NCBI GenBank assembly: GCA_028710685.1
Contig: JAQTTQ010000006.1
Span: forward strand, 1-42,903
Reading direction: 5' to 3'
Source: Candidatus Omnitrophota bacterium
GTDB lineage: Bacteria; Omnitrophota; Gorgyraeia; Gygaellales; Profunditerraquicolaceae
Length of the DNA: 42,903 bases
Shown here: one piece after another, positions 32,960-41,437 of the stretch
Layout: each line of letters starts with the position of its first letter
Position numbering within the stretch: the stretch's first letter is position 1
Position numbers and translations under genes: made by a program
The notes under the pieces: generated by a model
Seen by the model: only the letters and a program-made list of their open reading frames with translations
The model's database searches: none
Told to the model about the DNA's origin: nothing

Positions 32960-34237
32960 CTAAAATTTCGGCTTGCTCTTTTCGATTTCTTTACCCAGCT
33001 CGATATCGATTAATTTCGATTTCTTAAATGCTAATATCTGCGAAGGATAAACGCTTCTGTGTCCGGTCATAAGGAAACTGATCACGCACACCAAGGCCGC
33101 GTAAGGCGCTATCTGCGGCCCAAAAAGTTCGATGGCCATGATGCTTGCGGCAATAGGCGTATTCGCCGCTCCCGCGAGAAGCCCGACAAAACCTAAAGCT
33201 GAAAAAAGCATAATATCAAGACACAATAGCTGTGCGAATATGTTCCCTGCGCTAGAACCGACGAAAAAGATAGGTGTCACGATCCCGCCACTTCCGCCGA
33301 AATTAAGCGTCATACTGGTAGTAAATGATTTAAGTATAAACACATACCATGGCAGGGTCTGACCGTTTAAAGCAGACTCTATTGAATTAAGCCCAAGGCC
33401 AAGATAATCGGAAGAAAATAACAAAGCGACCGCAATTAAAACCGTTCCGCCAATTAAACCTTTTAACGGCTTCCAAATTTTTATTTTTTTAGATATCCTT
33501 TTACCGTGGCTCAACATTTCGATCAGAAGAAATGAACATAATCCGAAAAACACTCCGGCAAGAATAATTTCATAAAACAGAACCGCTGAAAAATTGAGCG
33601 GCTTTATAAGAGTGTGATGAAAATAGCGGATGCCGAGCGCCGAAGAAACGTTGTAGCTAATTACACCGGCGATAAAAGACGGTAACATAACGTCATAAAG
33701 AATAGTGCCGACAAAAAGAACCTCAACCCCGAAAATAGCTCCCGCAATCGGTGTCCCGAAGACAGAGGCGAAGCCTGCGCTGATACCGCAGACAACCAGC
33801 TTCTTGCGATCGTGAGCGTCAAAACTAAAAAACCGCGCGAATGTTGAAGCGATCCCGGCGCCTATCTGGGCACAAGGCCCCTCCTTGCCCGCGGAACCGC
33901 CACAGGCGATAGTAATGATAGTCGCAACGAGTTTAACCGGAACAACAGCCGTCTTTATTATGCCGCCGTTTTTATGGATGGCTTCAATAACTTTTTCTGT
34001 ACCGTGGCCTTCGGCATCAGGGGCTAAGAATTTTATCAAGAGAGCACTTAGAAACAGCGCTAAAGGCAGGAGAAAGAAATAATACCGCTGCGCACTCGTT
34101 ATCTCTGAGGACCAATTTAGTGCTTTCAAAAAAATACTCGTGGATACACCCACCATGCAACCGACTGCAACTGATAATATTACCCACTTCAAAACACTAT
34201 AAAAAATAAACCCCTGCTCCTTAATATGTTTTTTCAT
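32960..34237 (-). CDS. ClC-type chloride channel or H+/Cl- antiporter
   Basis: A 425-residue inner-membrane protein with about ten hydrophobic helices. Signature motifs are GSAGKEGPCAQIGAG (the G-K/R-E-G-P selectivity segment) and GGSGGIVTPIFFVG near the C terminus. The proton-glutamate found in antiporters occurs in the GKEGP motif. The opening basic KKHIKEQGFIFYS is normal. No regulatory CBS domain is present. It may be a chloride antiporter for acid or osmotic balance. Its 3' end faces the beta-lactamase operon. Confidence 0.9.
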   Translation of the reverse strand: MKKHIKEQGFIFYSVLKWVILSVAVGCMVGVSTSIFLKALNWSSEITSAQRYYFFLLPLALFLSALLIKFLAPDAEGHGTEKVIEAIHKNGGIIKTAVVPVKLVATIITIACGGSAGKEGPCAQIGAGIASTFARFFSFDAHDRKKLVVCGISAGFASVFGTPIAGAIFGVEVLFVGTILYDVMLPSFIAGVISYNVSSALGIRYFHHTLIKPLNFSAVLFYEIILAGVFFGLCSFLLIEMLSHGKRISKKIKIWKPLKGLIGGTVLIAVALLFSSDYLGLGLNSIESALNGQTLPWYVFILKSFTTSMTLNFGGSGGIVTPIFFVGSSAGNIFAQLLCLDIMLFSALGFVGLLAGAANTPIAASIMAIELFGPQIAPYAALVCVISFLMTGHRSVYPSQILAFKKSKLIDIELGKEIEKSKPKF

Positions 34238-34247
34238 CTTTCTTTAG

Positions 34248-34481
34248 CTAAAAGTTGTCTCTTAGTGAAATCCAAATTTCTCGCTTAAAACACCCCTGTT
34301 TCTCCGCGACAACGAGCATTTCAAAGTCTTCTGTGGTCAGCTTGTCGTTTCTTGAGTATCCCTCGAGCTTCACGATCTTTTTGAACCCAAGCGTCTTTAA
34401 AAGCCATGTTACCCCGCTGGGCACGTAATAACGCTCGTTATACTTAAGCTCCCTTTTATTGCCGGAGTTATCCTCAAATAC
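34248..34481 (-). pseudogene. 3' remnant of a methyltransferase-like gene
   Basis: A frame without a start codon encodes ERYYVPSGVTWLLKTLGFKK, then SRNDKLTTEDFEMLVVAEK, and ends at TAG 34248. The pattern resembles the C terminus of a SAM-dependent methyltransferase. A TAA closes the frame upstream at about 34482-34484, where the repeat array begins, suggesting that the repeat insertion or a deletion removed the rest. Confidence 0.6.
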
Positions 34482-34499
34482 TTATCCTAACGTTTGAAT

Positions 34500-34610
34500 C
34501 TTTTCAATATTGCCTAATTATACGTCAAAAAAGCGAAAAACTGACGAAAATATTTATAATTCTTTGGTCCCAAGGCTTATATACAACCTCTTTTGCCCAA
34601 GTGGCCACCT
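34500..34610. repeat. Short-repeat array related to that at 2640-3095
   Basis: Two units match the left array: GAAAAACTGACGAAAATATT corresponds to AAAACTGACGGAAATATT (2666-2683), and CCAAGGCTTATATACAACCT corresponds to CCAAGGCGTATATACAACCT (2882-2901), each with extended flanking similarity. The array lies right after the aminotransferase operon terminator, just as the left array follows the terminator at 3098-3142. The rest of 34653-34791 shows no gene. Confidence 0.65.
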
Positions 34611-34616
34611 CAAAAA

Positions 34617-34652
34617 TAAAAAAACCACTTCCGGCCAGTCGACTGAAAATGG
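34617..34652 (-). terminator. Terminator of the Ara4N-type operon
   Basis: On the minus strand CCATTTTC (34645-34652) pairs with GGAAGTGG (34625-34632), including two G-U pairs, and a run of eight T follows. It lies about 140 bases after the aminotransferase stop. Confidence 0.55.
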
Positions 34653-34791
34653 CTTTTCCAGTATAGGCGAAACAGTGATCAGCTGTTCCGTAAGTCTATC
34701 ATGATTTTATAACAGCCCGAATCCTTCTCAATAGGGTCGGTTCCCCCGTTAGAAATAGCTTTATTTATGCCATTCCTTCGCGCGTATGGCT

Positions 34792-35913
34792 TCACTTCAT
34801 TTGCCTGACTGATTTTATAATGTAATCCGTTTCTTTAGCACTCAACTTCGGGTATAGAGGCAGGGATATTGTGGAATCGCCTATCCTTTCCGCAACCGGG
34901 AGATCTCCCGTATGATAACCCATTGTTTTTTTAAAATAATCCAGCGTATGAATAGCACGATAATTTACGGCGGCGCCGATCCCTTTTGTCTGAAGATGAC
35001 GCAGAGCTTTATCACGTTTCCTGGGATCCACCCATATCGTGAACAAATGCCGGCCGCTTTTGCTGTTTTTCGGCACCTTGGGAAAGCTTATCCCTTGTAC
35101 ATCCGAGAAAGCCTCTGCATACTTTCTTGCGATTTCTTCTCTCTTTGCCCTGTATTTTTCTATATTCGCGAGTTGGTTCAATAGTAACGAGGCTTGTATA
35201 TTCGACATATTACATTTCCAGCCCAACATCTTCACTTCCCAATGTCTATATCTACCTACGTATCTATCGGCGGCCCCTTTGGTTATACCATGCAGACTAA
35301 GTTTTCTTATTAAATCGGATTTCTCTTTGTTATTTAACGAGACTGCCCCGCCTTCTCCGCAGGTAATACTTTTGGTCGCGTAAAAGCTGAAACATACCGC
35401 GTCAGCTAATTCACCCGCTTTATATCCGTCTCTTTGAGCTTCTATGGCATGCGCCGCGTCTTCTATGACAATCAACTTATGCTTGTCGGCGATATCCTTT
35501 ATTTTCCTCATATCGCACATATTGCCGTAAAGATGGACCGGTAAAATAGCTTTTGTCCTGTTTGTAACGGCTTTCACTATCAAATCCGCGTTTAAATTCC
35601 CCGTCTCGGGTTCGACATCGACGAAAACCGGCTTAGCCCCGGCATGCATTATTGAAGTAGCGGTAGCGACAAATGTCATAGGAGTTGTAATAACCTCATC
35701 GCCCGGGCCTATCCCGTAAGCGAGCATGGACAAATGCAGCGCCGATGTGCAACTCATCAAACCAATTGTGTATTTACGGTCAATATATTTGGAGAACCTT
35801 TTTTCGAACTCCCGGACAGCGTCCCCGGTGGTAAGAAAAATCGAACCTAATACTTTGCAGACATCTCTTTTTTCTTTAGTCCCGATATTATGCTTAAAGA
35901 AATCTATCTTCAT
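34792..35913 (-). CDS. arnB: ArnB-like PLP sugar aminotransferase (DegT/StrS family)
   Basis: A 373-residue PLP enzyme. PLP contacts are in SCTSALHLSM, IEDAAHAIEA, and the internal aldimine lysine in FYATKSITCGEGG. These segments and the LGWKCNMSNIQASLLL block are closest to ArnB, which makes UDP-4-amino-4-deoxy-arabinose. The gene starts 7 bases after the ArnA-like decarboxylase, which fits the same pathway. Other nucleotide sugars cannot be excluded without the substrate. The product would feed lipid A or polysaccharide modification at the envelope. Confidence 0.8.
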   Translation of the reverse strand: MKIDFFKHNIGTKEKRDVCKVLGSIFLTTGDAVREFEKRFSKYIDRKYTIGLMSCTSALHLSMLAYGIGPGDEVITTPMTFVATATSIMHAGAKPVFVDVEPETGNLNADLIVKAVTNRTKAILPVHLYGNMCDMRKIKDIADKHKLIVIEDAAHAIEAQRDGYKAGELADAVCFSFYATKSITCGEGGAVSLNNKEKSDLIRKLSLHGITKGAADRYVGRYRHWEVKMLGWKCNMSNIQASLLLNQLANIEKYRAKREEIARKYAEAFSDVQGISFPKVPKNSKSGRHLFTIWVDPRKRDKALRHLQTKGIGAAVNYRAIHTLDYFKKTMGYHTGDLPVAERIGDSTISLPLYPKLSAKETDYIIKSVRQMK

Positions 35914-35920
35914 CTTATCT

Positions 35921-36961
35921 TTACCATTTTTCAGCCGCTTGCCGTAAAAAATAGTCCAGCGTTTGGCTTAAAGAATCCGACAGCTTCACGGAAGGTCTCC
36001 ATCCTAAAAACTTTCGAGCGTTATGAATGCGGGGCTTTCGATACGGAACGTCCTGATAACCTTCTCCATAAAAAGAAGTGCCGTTAATATCTTTAACCCC
36101 GGAAATTTTAGGGAACCTACCATGTAAAGGATGACGTTTGAATTTTTCCATAAGCATCCGCGCCAATTCCTTGACGGTAAATTCGTTATCGGGATTGCCG
36201 ATATTGAATATTTTGCCGTCGCAGACATTATTCTTATTCTCGACGATCCTGAACAAACAATCTATACCGTCAGAGACATCGGTAAAACACCGCTTTTGTT
36301 TACCGCCGTCAACCAGCAAAATGGGCCTTCCTTCCACCAGGCTCAAAATCAATTGCGTCACTACGCGCGAACTTTTATTCCTGGCGGACTCCAAACTGTC
36401 CAAACGAGGGCCTATCCAATTGAACGGACGAAAAAGCGTGAACTTCAAATTCTCTTGTTTGCCGTAAGCCCAAATTACCCTTTCCAATAACTGCTTGCAG
36501 CATGAGTAAATCCAACGCTGCATCCGGGTCGGGCCAAGCACAAACGAAGAGTTATTCTCGTCAAACTCTTCATCCCCGCACATGCCGTAAACTTCCGACG
36601 TTGAAGGAAAAATAAGCCGTTTCCCATACTTTGCACAATATCGCACTATTTTCAAATTTTCCTCGAAATCGACCTCGAAAACCGAAAGCGGCCTGCGCAC
36701 ATAATCTATCGGCGTAACCAGCGCCGCAAGAGGTAATATCTGATCGCTGGCCGCGATCTCTTTTTCGACCCAGCGCCGATGGACTCTTATATCTCCCTGT
36801 TTAAAATGAAAGTTTTTATACGAAAGAAGACGACCGATATTGAAGGAGCGTAAATCGACCCCGGAAACCTCATAATCCCCTTTCTTAAGAAGTTTTTCAG
36901 CGATCATATTACCGATAAAACCGTTTATCCCTAAAATAAATATCTTCCTTCTTTTTTTCAC
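35921..36961 (-). CDS. arnA: ArnA-type UDP-glucuronate decarboxylase (dehydrogenase domain only)
   Basis: A 346-residue short-chain dehydrogenase/epimerase-fold enzyme. The NAD-binding motif is GINGFIG near residue 12. Catalytic [11 protein letters not shown] and [10 protein letters not shown] (Tyr-x3-Lys) are present, along with [18 protein letters not shown] and [15 protein letters not shown], hallmarks of the ArnA decarboxylase half. The formyltransferase half of E. coli ArnA is absent. It is coupled to the cupin gene by a 4-base overlap. It would convert UDP-glucuronic acid into the 4-keto-pentose that ArnB aminates. Confidence 0.85.
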   Translation of the reverse strand: MKKRRKIFILGINGFIGNMIAEKLLKKGDYEVSGVDLRSFNIGRLLSYKNFHFKQGDIRVHRRWVEKEIAASDQILPLAALVTPIDYVRRPLSVFEVDFEENLKIVRYCAKYGKRLIFPSTSEVYGMCGDEEFDENNSSFVLGPTRMQRWIYSCCKQLLERVIWAYGKQENLKFTLFRPFNWIGPRLDSLESARNKSSRVVTQLILSLVEGRPILLVDGGKQKRCFTDVSDGIDCLFRIVENKNNVCDGKIFNIGNPDNEFTVKELARMLMEKFKRHPLHGRFPKISGVKDINGTSFYGEGYQDVPYRKPRIHNARKFLGWRPSVKLSDSLSQTLDYFLRQAAEKW

Positions 36962-37290
36962 TTTCCCCGCTCCGTATAGTATTTATCCTTTTGAACCGAA
37001 GGCACCTTGACAATAACCGTGACCGCGTCTTTGACAACTCTGTAATCAACGGCCTCACCGGGACCGATCACGATTATATCTCCTTTAGCAAAATTTTTTT
37101 TATTAAGACGTATAATACCTCTAACCACCAGGGTTATCTCGCTGGCGACTTTATGAAAGTGTTTATTTACGCGGGCGCCCGCTTTTTCACTTTTCACGGC
37201 GACCTCGAATTCCGTAGTCCTATAAACGGCTCTGGGAAAATCACCTATAAACCAACCCCGTATCATTTTATCTAAATTGGACTTTCTCAT
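36958..37290 (-). CDS. Small cupin protein
   Basis: A 110-residue single-domain cupin. The metal-binding motif is [17 protein letters not shown] (His-x-His replaced by H-F-H, then Glu), followed by [15 protein letters not shown]. Similar cupins in sugar clusters act as isomerases, sensors or stabilisers; the substrate is not shown. It is coupled to the transporter gene upstream by an ATGA overlap, and to the decarboxylase downstream by the same kind of overlap. Confidence 0.8.
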   Translation of the reverse strand: MRKSNLDKMIRGWFIGDFPRAVYRTTEFEVAVKSEKAGARVNKHFHKVASEITLVVRGIIRLNKKNFAKGDIIVIGPGEAVDYRVVKDAVTVIVKVPSVQKDKYYTERGK

Positions 37291-38363
37291 ACCTTCACCC
37301 TCATTTCGTCGCTGTTTTTCTTGTGATACGCACCGCTTTGCGCGGTGCCGGCATATATCCCGGCTATCGATACGACAACCCCGAGAATTTCCATGAACGG
37401 CGTGTAACGGGCAAAAAATATGATGTCCCAGGCAAAAGCCAGAACCGGCTGTAAAATCAATATCAAACCCGCGTGCAGCGGAGATATCCGGGAAAGTCCC
37501 GCTGAAATAAATATCCAGGCTAAAACCTGCGGAAAGATGCCGTACCCTAACAAGGCCAACCAGCTTTGAGTATCGGGAATACGAAAACTTTCTTTGAATA
37601 AAAGCGACGCGATCCCCATTATGAACATATTTGTGATCGTGATCAAAGCAAGCGTCGCCAGGTTATTTACTAAAAGCGCCCCTTCTTCAGAAACTATCTT
37701 GCGCAATAAAAGCAAATAAGCGGCATAACACGCGGCCGTGACCAATCCAAAGAAGATGCCGAGCTTATGCAGAGAATCCAACACGTGCCAATCCATGCCA
37801 AAGATCATGAATAATCCCGCTACGGCCAGTAGAACGGCAAATACCGACTTTAATGTAATTCTTTCCTTCAAGATCAGAATACTGAAACCCGCGAGGAAAA
37901 AAACCTGCAAGCTGGATAAAAGTGTGGCCAACCCGGGGCCGATATATAAAATACTCCTGTGCCACAAAATAAGGTCCAGACTAAAAATGAGCCCGCAGAA
38001 AAGCGCTAAAACAAAATGCCGCCGGCCTTGCCACAACCGGCCTCTCATGAACTTTGTTATGGCGAAAAGAACGATACCTCCGAAAAGCATTCTGTAAAAA
38101 CCTATAACCGTCGGCTGGACGTCGGCAAGTTTCACAAATACTGAGGAGAAGCTTATCATGAACGCGCCTATGGCGACATATAGTATGCCGATTTCCCGCT
38201 TTTCATGAAGGTATCGCAGAGGCGAATACTTAGCCTTCCAATGGGCTAAGGTGTATCGCAGAGGCGAATACTTAGTCTTCCAATGGGCTAAGGTATATCG
38301 CAGAGGCGAATACTTCGCTTTCCAATAGGCTAAGGTATATCGCATAGGCGAATACTTTTCCAT
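37287..38363 (-). CDS. EamA/DMT-family transporter with repeat-encoded N terminus
   Basis: A 358-residue frame. Residues from about 57 on form a two-EamA-domain membrane protein of ten helices (IGILYVAIGAFMISFSSVFVK onwards; a second domain from about 205). The first 51 residues are three and a half copies of KYSPLRYTLAHWKA, encoded by a 42-bp tandem repeat. No in-frame ATG exists between the repeat and the first helix, so either the repeat is translated or a weak alternative start is used. The likely role is export of a small molecule or lipid-linked sugar; an ArnE/F-like flippase role is only a contextual guess. Confidence 0.75.
   Translation of the reverse strand: MEKYSPMRYTLAYWKAKYSPLRYTLAHWKTKYSPLRYTLAHWKAKYSPLRYLHEKREIGILYVAIGAFMISFSSVFVKLADVQPTVIGFYRMLFGGIVLFAITKFMRGRLWQGRRHFVLALFCGLIFSLDLILWHRSILYIGPGLATLLSSLQVFFLAGFSILILKERITLKSVFAVLLAVAGLFMIFGMDWHVLDSLHKLGIFFGLVTAACYAAYLLLLRKIVSEEGALLVNNLATLALITITNMFIMGIASLLFKESFRIPDTQSWLALLGYGIFPQVLAWIFISAGLSRISPLHAGLILILQPVLAFAWDIIFFARYTPFMEILGVVVSIAGIYAGTAQSGAYHKKNSDEMRVKV
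38211..38357 (-). repeat. 42-bp tandem repeat, 3.5 copies
   Basis: The units end at 38316, 38274 and 38232, with a half unit to 38211. The period is a multiple of three and the frame stays open. Units differ at a few bases (TLAYWKA, TLAHWKT, TLAHWKA), so the array is not extremely recent. Confidence 0.8.
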
Positions 38364-38421
38364 AGAGAAACACCAGCTTTGCCATTAAGGCAGGGTGTTA
38401 TTAGAAAAGGCGGTTTAGCAT

Positions 38422-38456
38422 AAAAAGACCGTTTGAAACTGATAAACGGACTTTTT
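38422..38456 (-). terminator. Bidirectional terminator after the ferritin-like gene
   Basis: AAAAAGACCGTTT and AAACGGACTTTTT form a 13-base stem with one mismatch and a 9-base loop. It gives a T-run on both strands, so it could also stop plus-strand transcription. Confidence 0.75.
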
Positions 38457-38476
38457 GGACAATTCACCGTTAACCG

Positions 38477-38956
38477 TTATTTCATATCTGAAAGAAGAGA
38501 CTCCAGATCCTCTTCATGTTCAACTTCATCCTCGAGAATTTCAAGAATGATGTGGTAAGTTATCGGGTCATTGCCTTTCACAAAATCCAAAAGCTTTTTG
38601 TAAGTTTCAATCGCGCACTGCTCGCCCTTGATGTTTTGTTTAAGAAGTTTTACCGTATCGGGATCGCTTGGCGCGTCGTAACCGCAATTGGTCTCTTTAA
38701 TCAAATCTTCAGGTGTTAACAGAGGGATGCCTCCCAAGGTGATGATCCTTTGCGTCAGCATCTCGGCGTGCTTTAATTCTTCCGCCGCGTGCTCGGCTAA
38801 TTCACCGGCAATAATCCCTCTCATCCTGCCGCAGGCGACCTTGGAGCCTACCCAGTATTGATAATAGGCCAGCCATTCGTCCGCGTACGCCTTGTTCAAC
38901 ATCTCCAACAGTTTTTTAACATCCACTCCTACAATCGCTTTTCCTTTTGTTCCCAT
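38477..38956 (-). CDS. Ferritin-like (DPSL/bacterioferritin-type) protein
   Basis: A 159-residue four-helix protein. Diiron ligand motifs are visible in each helix: ADEWLAYYQYW (Glu), HAAEELKHAEML (Glu-x2-His), GEQCAIETYKK (Glu) and LEDEVEHEEDL (Glu-x2-His). GGAGGAG precedes the ATG. Family members store iron or detoxify peroxide. A second ferritin-like protein with a VIT domain lies at 40527-41396, so iron handling is a theme of this end of the window. Confidence 0.85.
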   Translation of the reverse strand: MGTKGKAIVGVDVKKLLEMLNKAYADEWLAYYQYWVGSKVACGRMRGIIAGELAEHAAEELKHAEMLTQRIITLGGIPLLTPEDLIKETNCGYDAPSDPDTVKLLKQNIKGEQCAIETYKKLLDFVKGNDPITYHIILEILEDEVEHEEDLESLLSDMK

Positions 38957-39001
38957 TTTGTCTCCTCCCTTTTGATCAAACAGGTTATTTCAGCGTCTTG
39001 A

Positions 39002-39814
39002 TCAGCTAAAAGCCACATCCAGGATCATCATAGCCAAAAAGCCGATGATAGTTCCTGCCGTAGCTAAATCCGTATGGCCATTGCGCTGCGATTCCGGAAT
39101 TACCTCTTCGACAACGACAAAAATCATCGCCCCTGCCGCGAACCCCAGGGCATACGGCAATAAAGATTTAGCCCATATTACAGCCGCCGCTCCCAGGACA
39201 GCCGCAATCGGTTCGACTATCGCTGAAAGCTGGCCATACCAAAAACTCTTTAGTCTTGAGATCTTTTCACGGCGCAAAGAAACCGACACGGCAAAGCCTT
39301 CAGGAATATTCTGGATGCCGATCCCCAACGCCAGAGCCACGGCGGCGGTACCGGACGCCTCAGGCAGACCCGAAGCGACCGCTCCTATCGCCACACCCAC
39401 CGCGAGCCCTTCCGGAATATTGTGAAGGGTTATCGCTAAAATAAGCAAAATACTGCGATGCCATGATGTTTTGACGCCTTCGGCTTCATTAGTCGGGAAA
39501 CCAAGGTGCAAATGCGGCAGGGATTTGTCGATTAATCTTAGAAAAATTGTCCCGAGCAGAAAGCCGAAGGCGGCGGGAACCCACGGTATCATTCCGCAGC
39601 TTGCCGACATCTCGATGGCGGGAGCTAAAAGCGACCAGAAACTTGCGGCGAGCATCACTCCGGCGGCAAAACCCAGCATGACATCAAAGATCTTTTGGCT
39701 GAATTCTTTCGCCGCGAAAACAAGCGACGCGCCGGCCGCGGTCAAAGCCCACGTGAAGATACCCGCGATCAACGCCTGAAGAACCGGATGTAAACACTGA
39801 ATCGATCGTATCAT
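39002..39814 (-). CDS. ZIP-family metal transporter
   Basis: A 270-residue inner-membrane protein with eight predicted helices. The metal-binding helix IV is LHNIPEGLAVGVAIGA and helix V is GIQNIPEGFAVSVSL, both with the N-x-P-E-G core. A histidine-poor loop (LPHLHLGF) sits between helices III and IV. It probably brings in zinc or iron. It is separate from the ferritin-like gene by 45 bases and may share its transcript. Confidence 0.88.
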   Translation of the reverse strand: MIRSIQCLHPVLQALIAGIFTWALTAAGASLVFAAKEFSQKIFDVMLGFAAGVMLAASFWSLLAPAIEMSASCGMIPWVPAAFGFLLGTIFLRLIDKSLPHLHLGFPTNEAEGVKTSWHRSILLILAITLHNIPEGLAVGVAIGAVASGLPEASGTAAVALALGIGIQNIPEGFAVSVSLRREKISRLKSFWYGQLSAIVEPIAAVLGAAAVIWAKSLLPYALGFAAGAMIFVVVEEVIPESQRNGHTDLATAGTIIGFLAMMILDVAFS

Positions 39815-40052
39815 AAGCTCCTCACGGTAAGTTGTCCTATTTTACCATGAGAAGCCGGAACGCCCAATATTTATTGAACGCGCCGGCCGGCCAGTGGGAT
39901 GAATCGTAAGCATCCTTACATGTTACTAAAAAAACCCGCTCCTCTACAGCTATAACTCCACGGCCAAGCGCGCCGCGCGGCATATCCAAGCCGTTGCGGG
40001 TACATATTGCGCGAGGGAATTCACCCTTGAGACGTGCGGCCGGACAAAACCT
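39815..40052. other. Spacer without a recognised gene
   Basis: I see no gene or tRNA. On the minus strand GAGCGGGTTTTTTTAG resembles the end of a terminator, but no matching stem is clear. A CGCGCCGCGCG palindrome lies near 39980. Confidence 0.4.
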
Positions 40053-40376
40053 TTAGGATCTCTTTTTTTTATATCTTTTTATCCCTGACAATAACTTATC
40101 CAGACGTCTCCCCCGAACCAGCATCTCCTTTTGCAAACGTGTTAATTTCTTGATTCTCATCTCGAGCTTAAAAGCGGATTTGAACTGCCGGTACTCCAGC
40201 CGCCACACCAACTTTACTGGCCTCTTGTACCTGGTATACCTCGCCCCTTTCTTGCCTTCGTTATGCTCGGCTATCCTGCGCTTTAAATTACTTGTGCTTC
40301 CGGTGTAATACGTTCCGTCCTTACACCGGACAATATAAACCCAAAACCTGCCTTTGCGTTTGAATTTTCGCGGCAT
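40053..40376 (-). CDS. GIY-YIG domain protein (UPF0213-like)
   Basis: A 107-residue single-domain protein. The GIY-YIG core is WVYIVRCKDGTYYTGSTSNLKRRI, with the usual Asn and Arg, then NEGKKGARYTRYKRPVKLVW and a Glu in FKLEMRIKKL. The basic C-terminal tail (IKRYKKKRS) suits DNA binding. Such small proteins are broadly present in bacterial genomes; the role is unknown. Length fits the family. Confidence 0.88.
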   Translation of the reverse strand: MPRKFKRKGRFWVYIVRCKDGTYYTGSTSNLKRRIAEHNEGKKGARYTRYKRPVKLVWRLEYRQFKSAFKLEMRIKKLTRLQKEMLVRGRRLDKLLSGIKRYKKKRS

Positions 40377-40455
40377 TGTATTTATAAATGGAAAGGTACG
40401 GCCGTATCAATCACCACAAGCCTTCTGACGATAACCAGAGGACGGCTGATAGCGG

Positions 40456-40484
40456 CTTAATTAAGTATCGTGTCCCCGGATAAT
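40456..40484 (+). repeat. REP-like repeat, plus orientation
   Basis: CTTAATTAAGTATCGTGTC followed by CCCGGATAAT. It begins with a CTTAATTAAG palindrome. The same sequence occurs inverted at 41828-41854 with few changes, bracketing the ferritin-VIT gene and the small secreted protein. Confidence 0.65.
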
Positions 40485-40526
40485 CCCCTGAAATGCGCGG
40501 TTCAGGCGCCGGCACGCAGCCTTGTA

Positions 40527-41396
40527 TTATATATCCAGCCCGAAGATGTTCCGTATCAGGAGGCCGATGAAGAAATTCACCGCCGCTACGGAAACGCTCA
40601 AGCCGGCCATCTCCAGAAAACGTTTGCGGAAATCCAGGTCCTTCGCCACTGAAATGTAAAAAGTAAAGATAAAGATCACCAGCAGGGCGTTGGCTATGGT
40701 TATCCCAAGGCAGAGAAAAATATTCTTGAACAGCAAATATGGCAATATTAATAGAAACACCGTCCCCACGTAAGCGATGCCTGTATAGACCCCGGACTTC
40801 AACGGGTTTTTCTCCCCGCCTTCATGCTTGGTAGATATGTATTCAGACGCTGCCATGGACATCGAAGCCGCGATCCCGGTGATCAACCCAACCACCGCTA
40901 TGATGCCGGTGTTGCGTATTGCCAGAGTGAATCCGGCCAGGGCCCCGGTAAGCTCTACCAGGGCGTCGTTGAGGCCGAGAACGATGGAACCGGCGTATTT
41001 AAGCCTCTCCTCATCTATAAGCTCAAGCAATTCATGCTCGTGCTTTTCTTCATCGAGTATGATCTGCTCTATCTTAGGAGAGATCACTTTCAGTTTCTCA
41101 TAAGCGTCGCCGGCTATATCCTCGTCCCTTTCCATAAGTTTTAACCCGAAGTTCAATCCGAAGACCCTTGATAAAAAAATGTAGAAAACCGCCTTGAAAG
41201 CGTCCGAAGAGACCTCGGCCCCGGTGAGCTCCCTGAAAAAACGGTAATGCGCCAGTTCTTCACCGGCAAGTTCCAGAAGGATTTTGCGGTGGGCCTCGTT
41301 GCCGGAGGCCGACGCCAGCCTGCTATATATCCGGTGTTCGGTGATCTCGTTCTTCTGCGCCCTCAGAACTTTTTTTCGTAAAGACGGTTCAAGCAT
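40527..41396 (-). CDS. Ferritin-like/VIT1 membrane iron transporter
   Basis: A 289-residue protein. Residues 1-140 are a rubrerythrin-like four-helix bundle with ligands in KNEITEHRIYSRLA, ELAGEELAHYRFF and ILDEEKHEHELLELI. Residues about 145-289 form a VIT1/CCC1-type domain (SIVLGLNDALVELTGALAGFT, then MSMAASEYISTKHEGG and four further hydrophobic segments). The architecture matches membrane-bound ferritins that move iron across the inner membrane. It is complete. Confidence 0.88.
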   Translation of the reverse strand: MLEPSLRKKVLRAQKNEITEHRIYSRLASASGNEAHRKILLELAGEELAHYRFFRELTGAEVSSDAFKAVFYIFLSRVFGLNFGLKLMERDEDIAGDAYEKLKVISPKIEQIILDEEKHEHELLELIDEERLKYAGSIVLGLNDALVELTGALAGFTLAIRNTGIIAVVGLITGIAASMSMAASEYISTKHEGGEKNPLKSGVYTGIAYVGTVFLLILPYLLFKNIFLCLGITIANALLVIFIFTFYISVAKDLDFRKRFLEMAGLSVSVAAVNFFIGLLIRNIFGLDI

Positions 41397-41437
41397 ACGT
41401 TACCTCCGCAATTAGCGAATGTTTTTATCCGCAACTT

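Noticed and set aside
36131-36490. Plus-strand frames opposite the ArnA-type gene
   Set aside because: They mirror a strongly conserved enzyme and show no features of their own.
39815-40052. Possible tRNA or small RNA gene in the GC-rich spacer
   Set aside because: No cloverleaf or T-loop consensus could be fitted, and the palindromes are too short to support a structured RNA.
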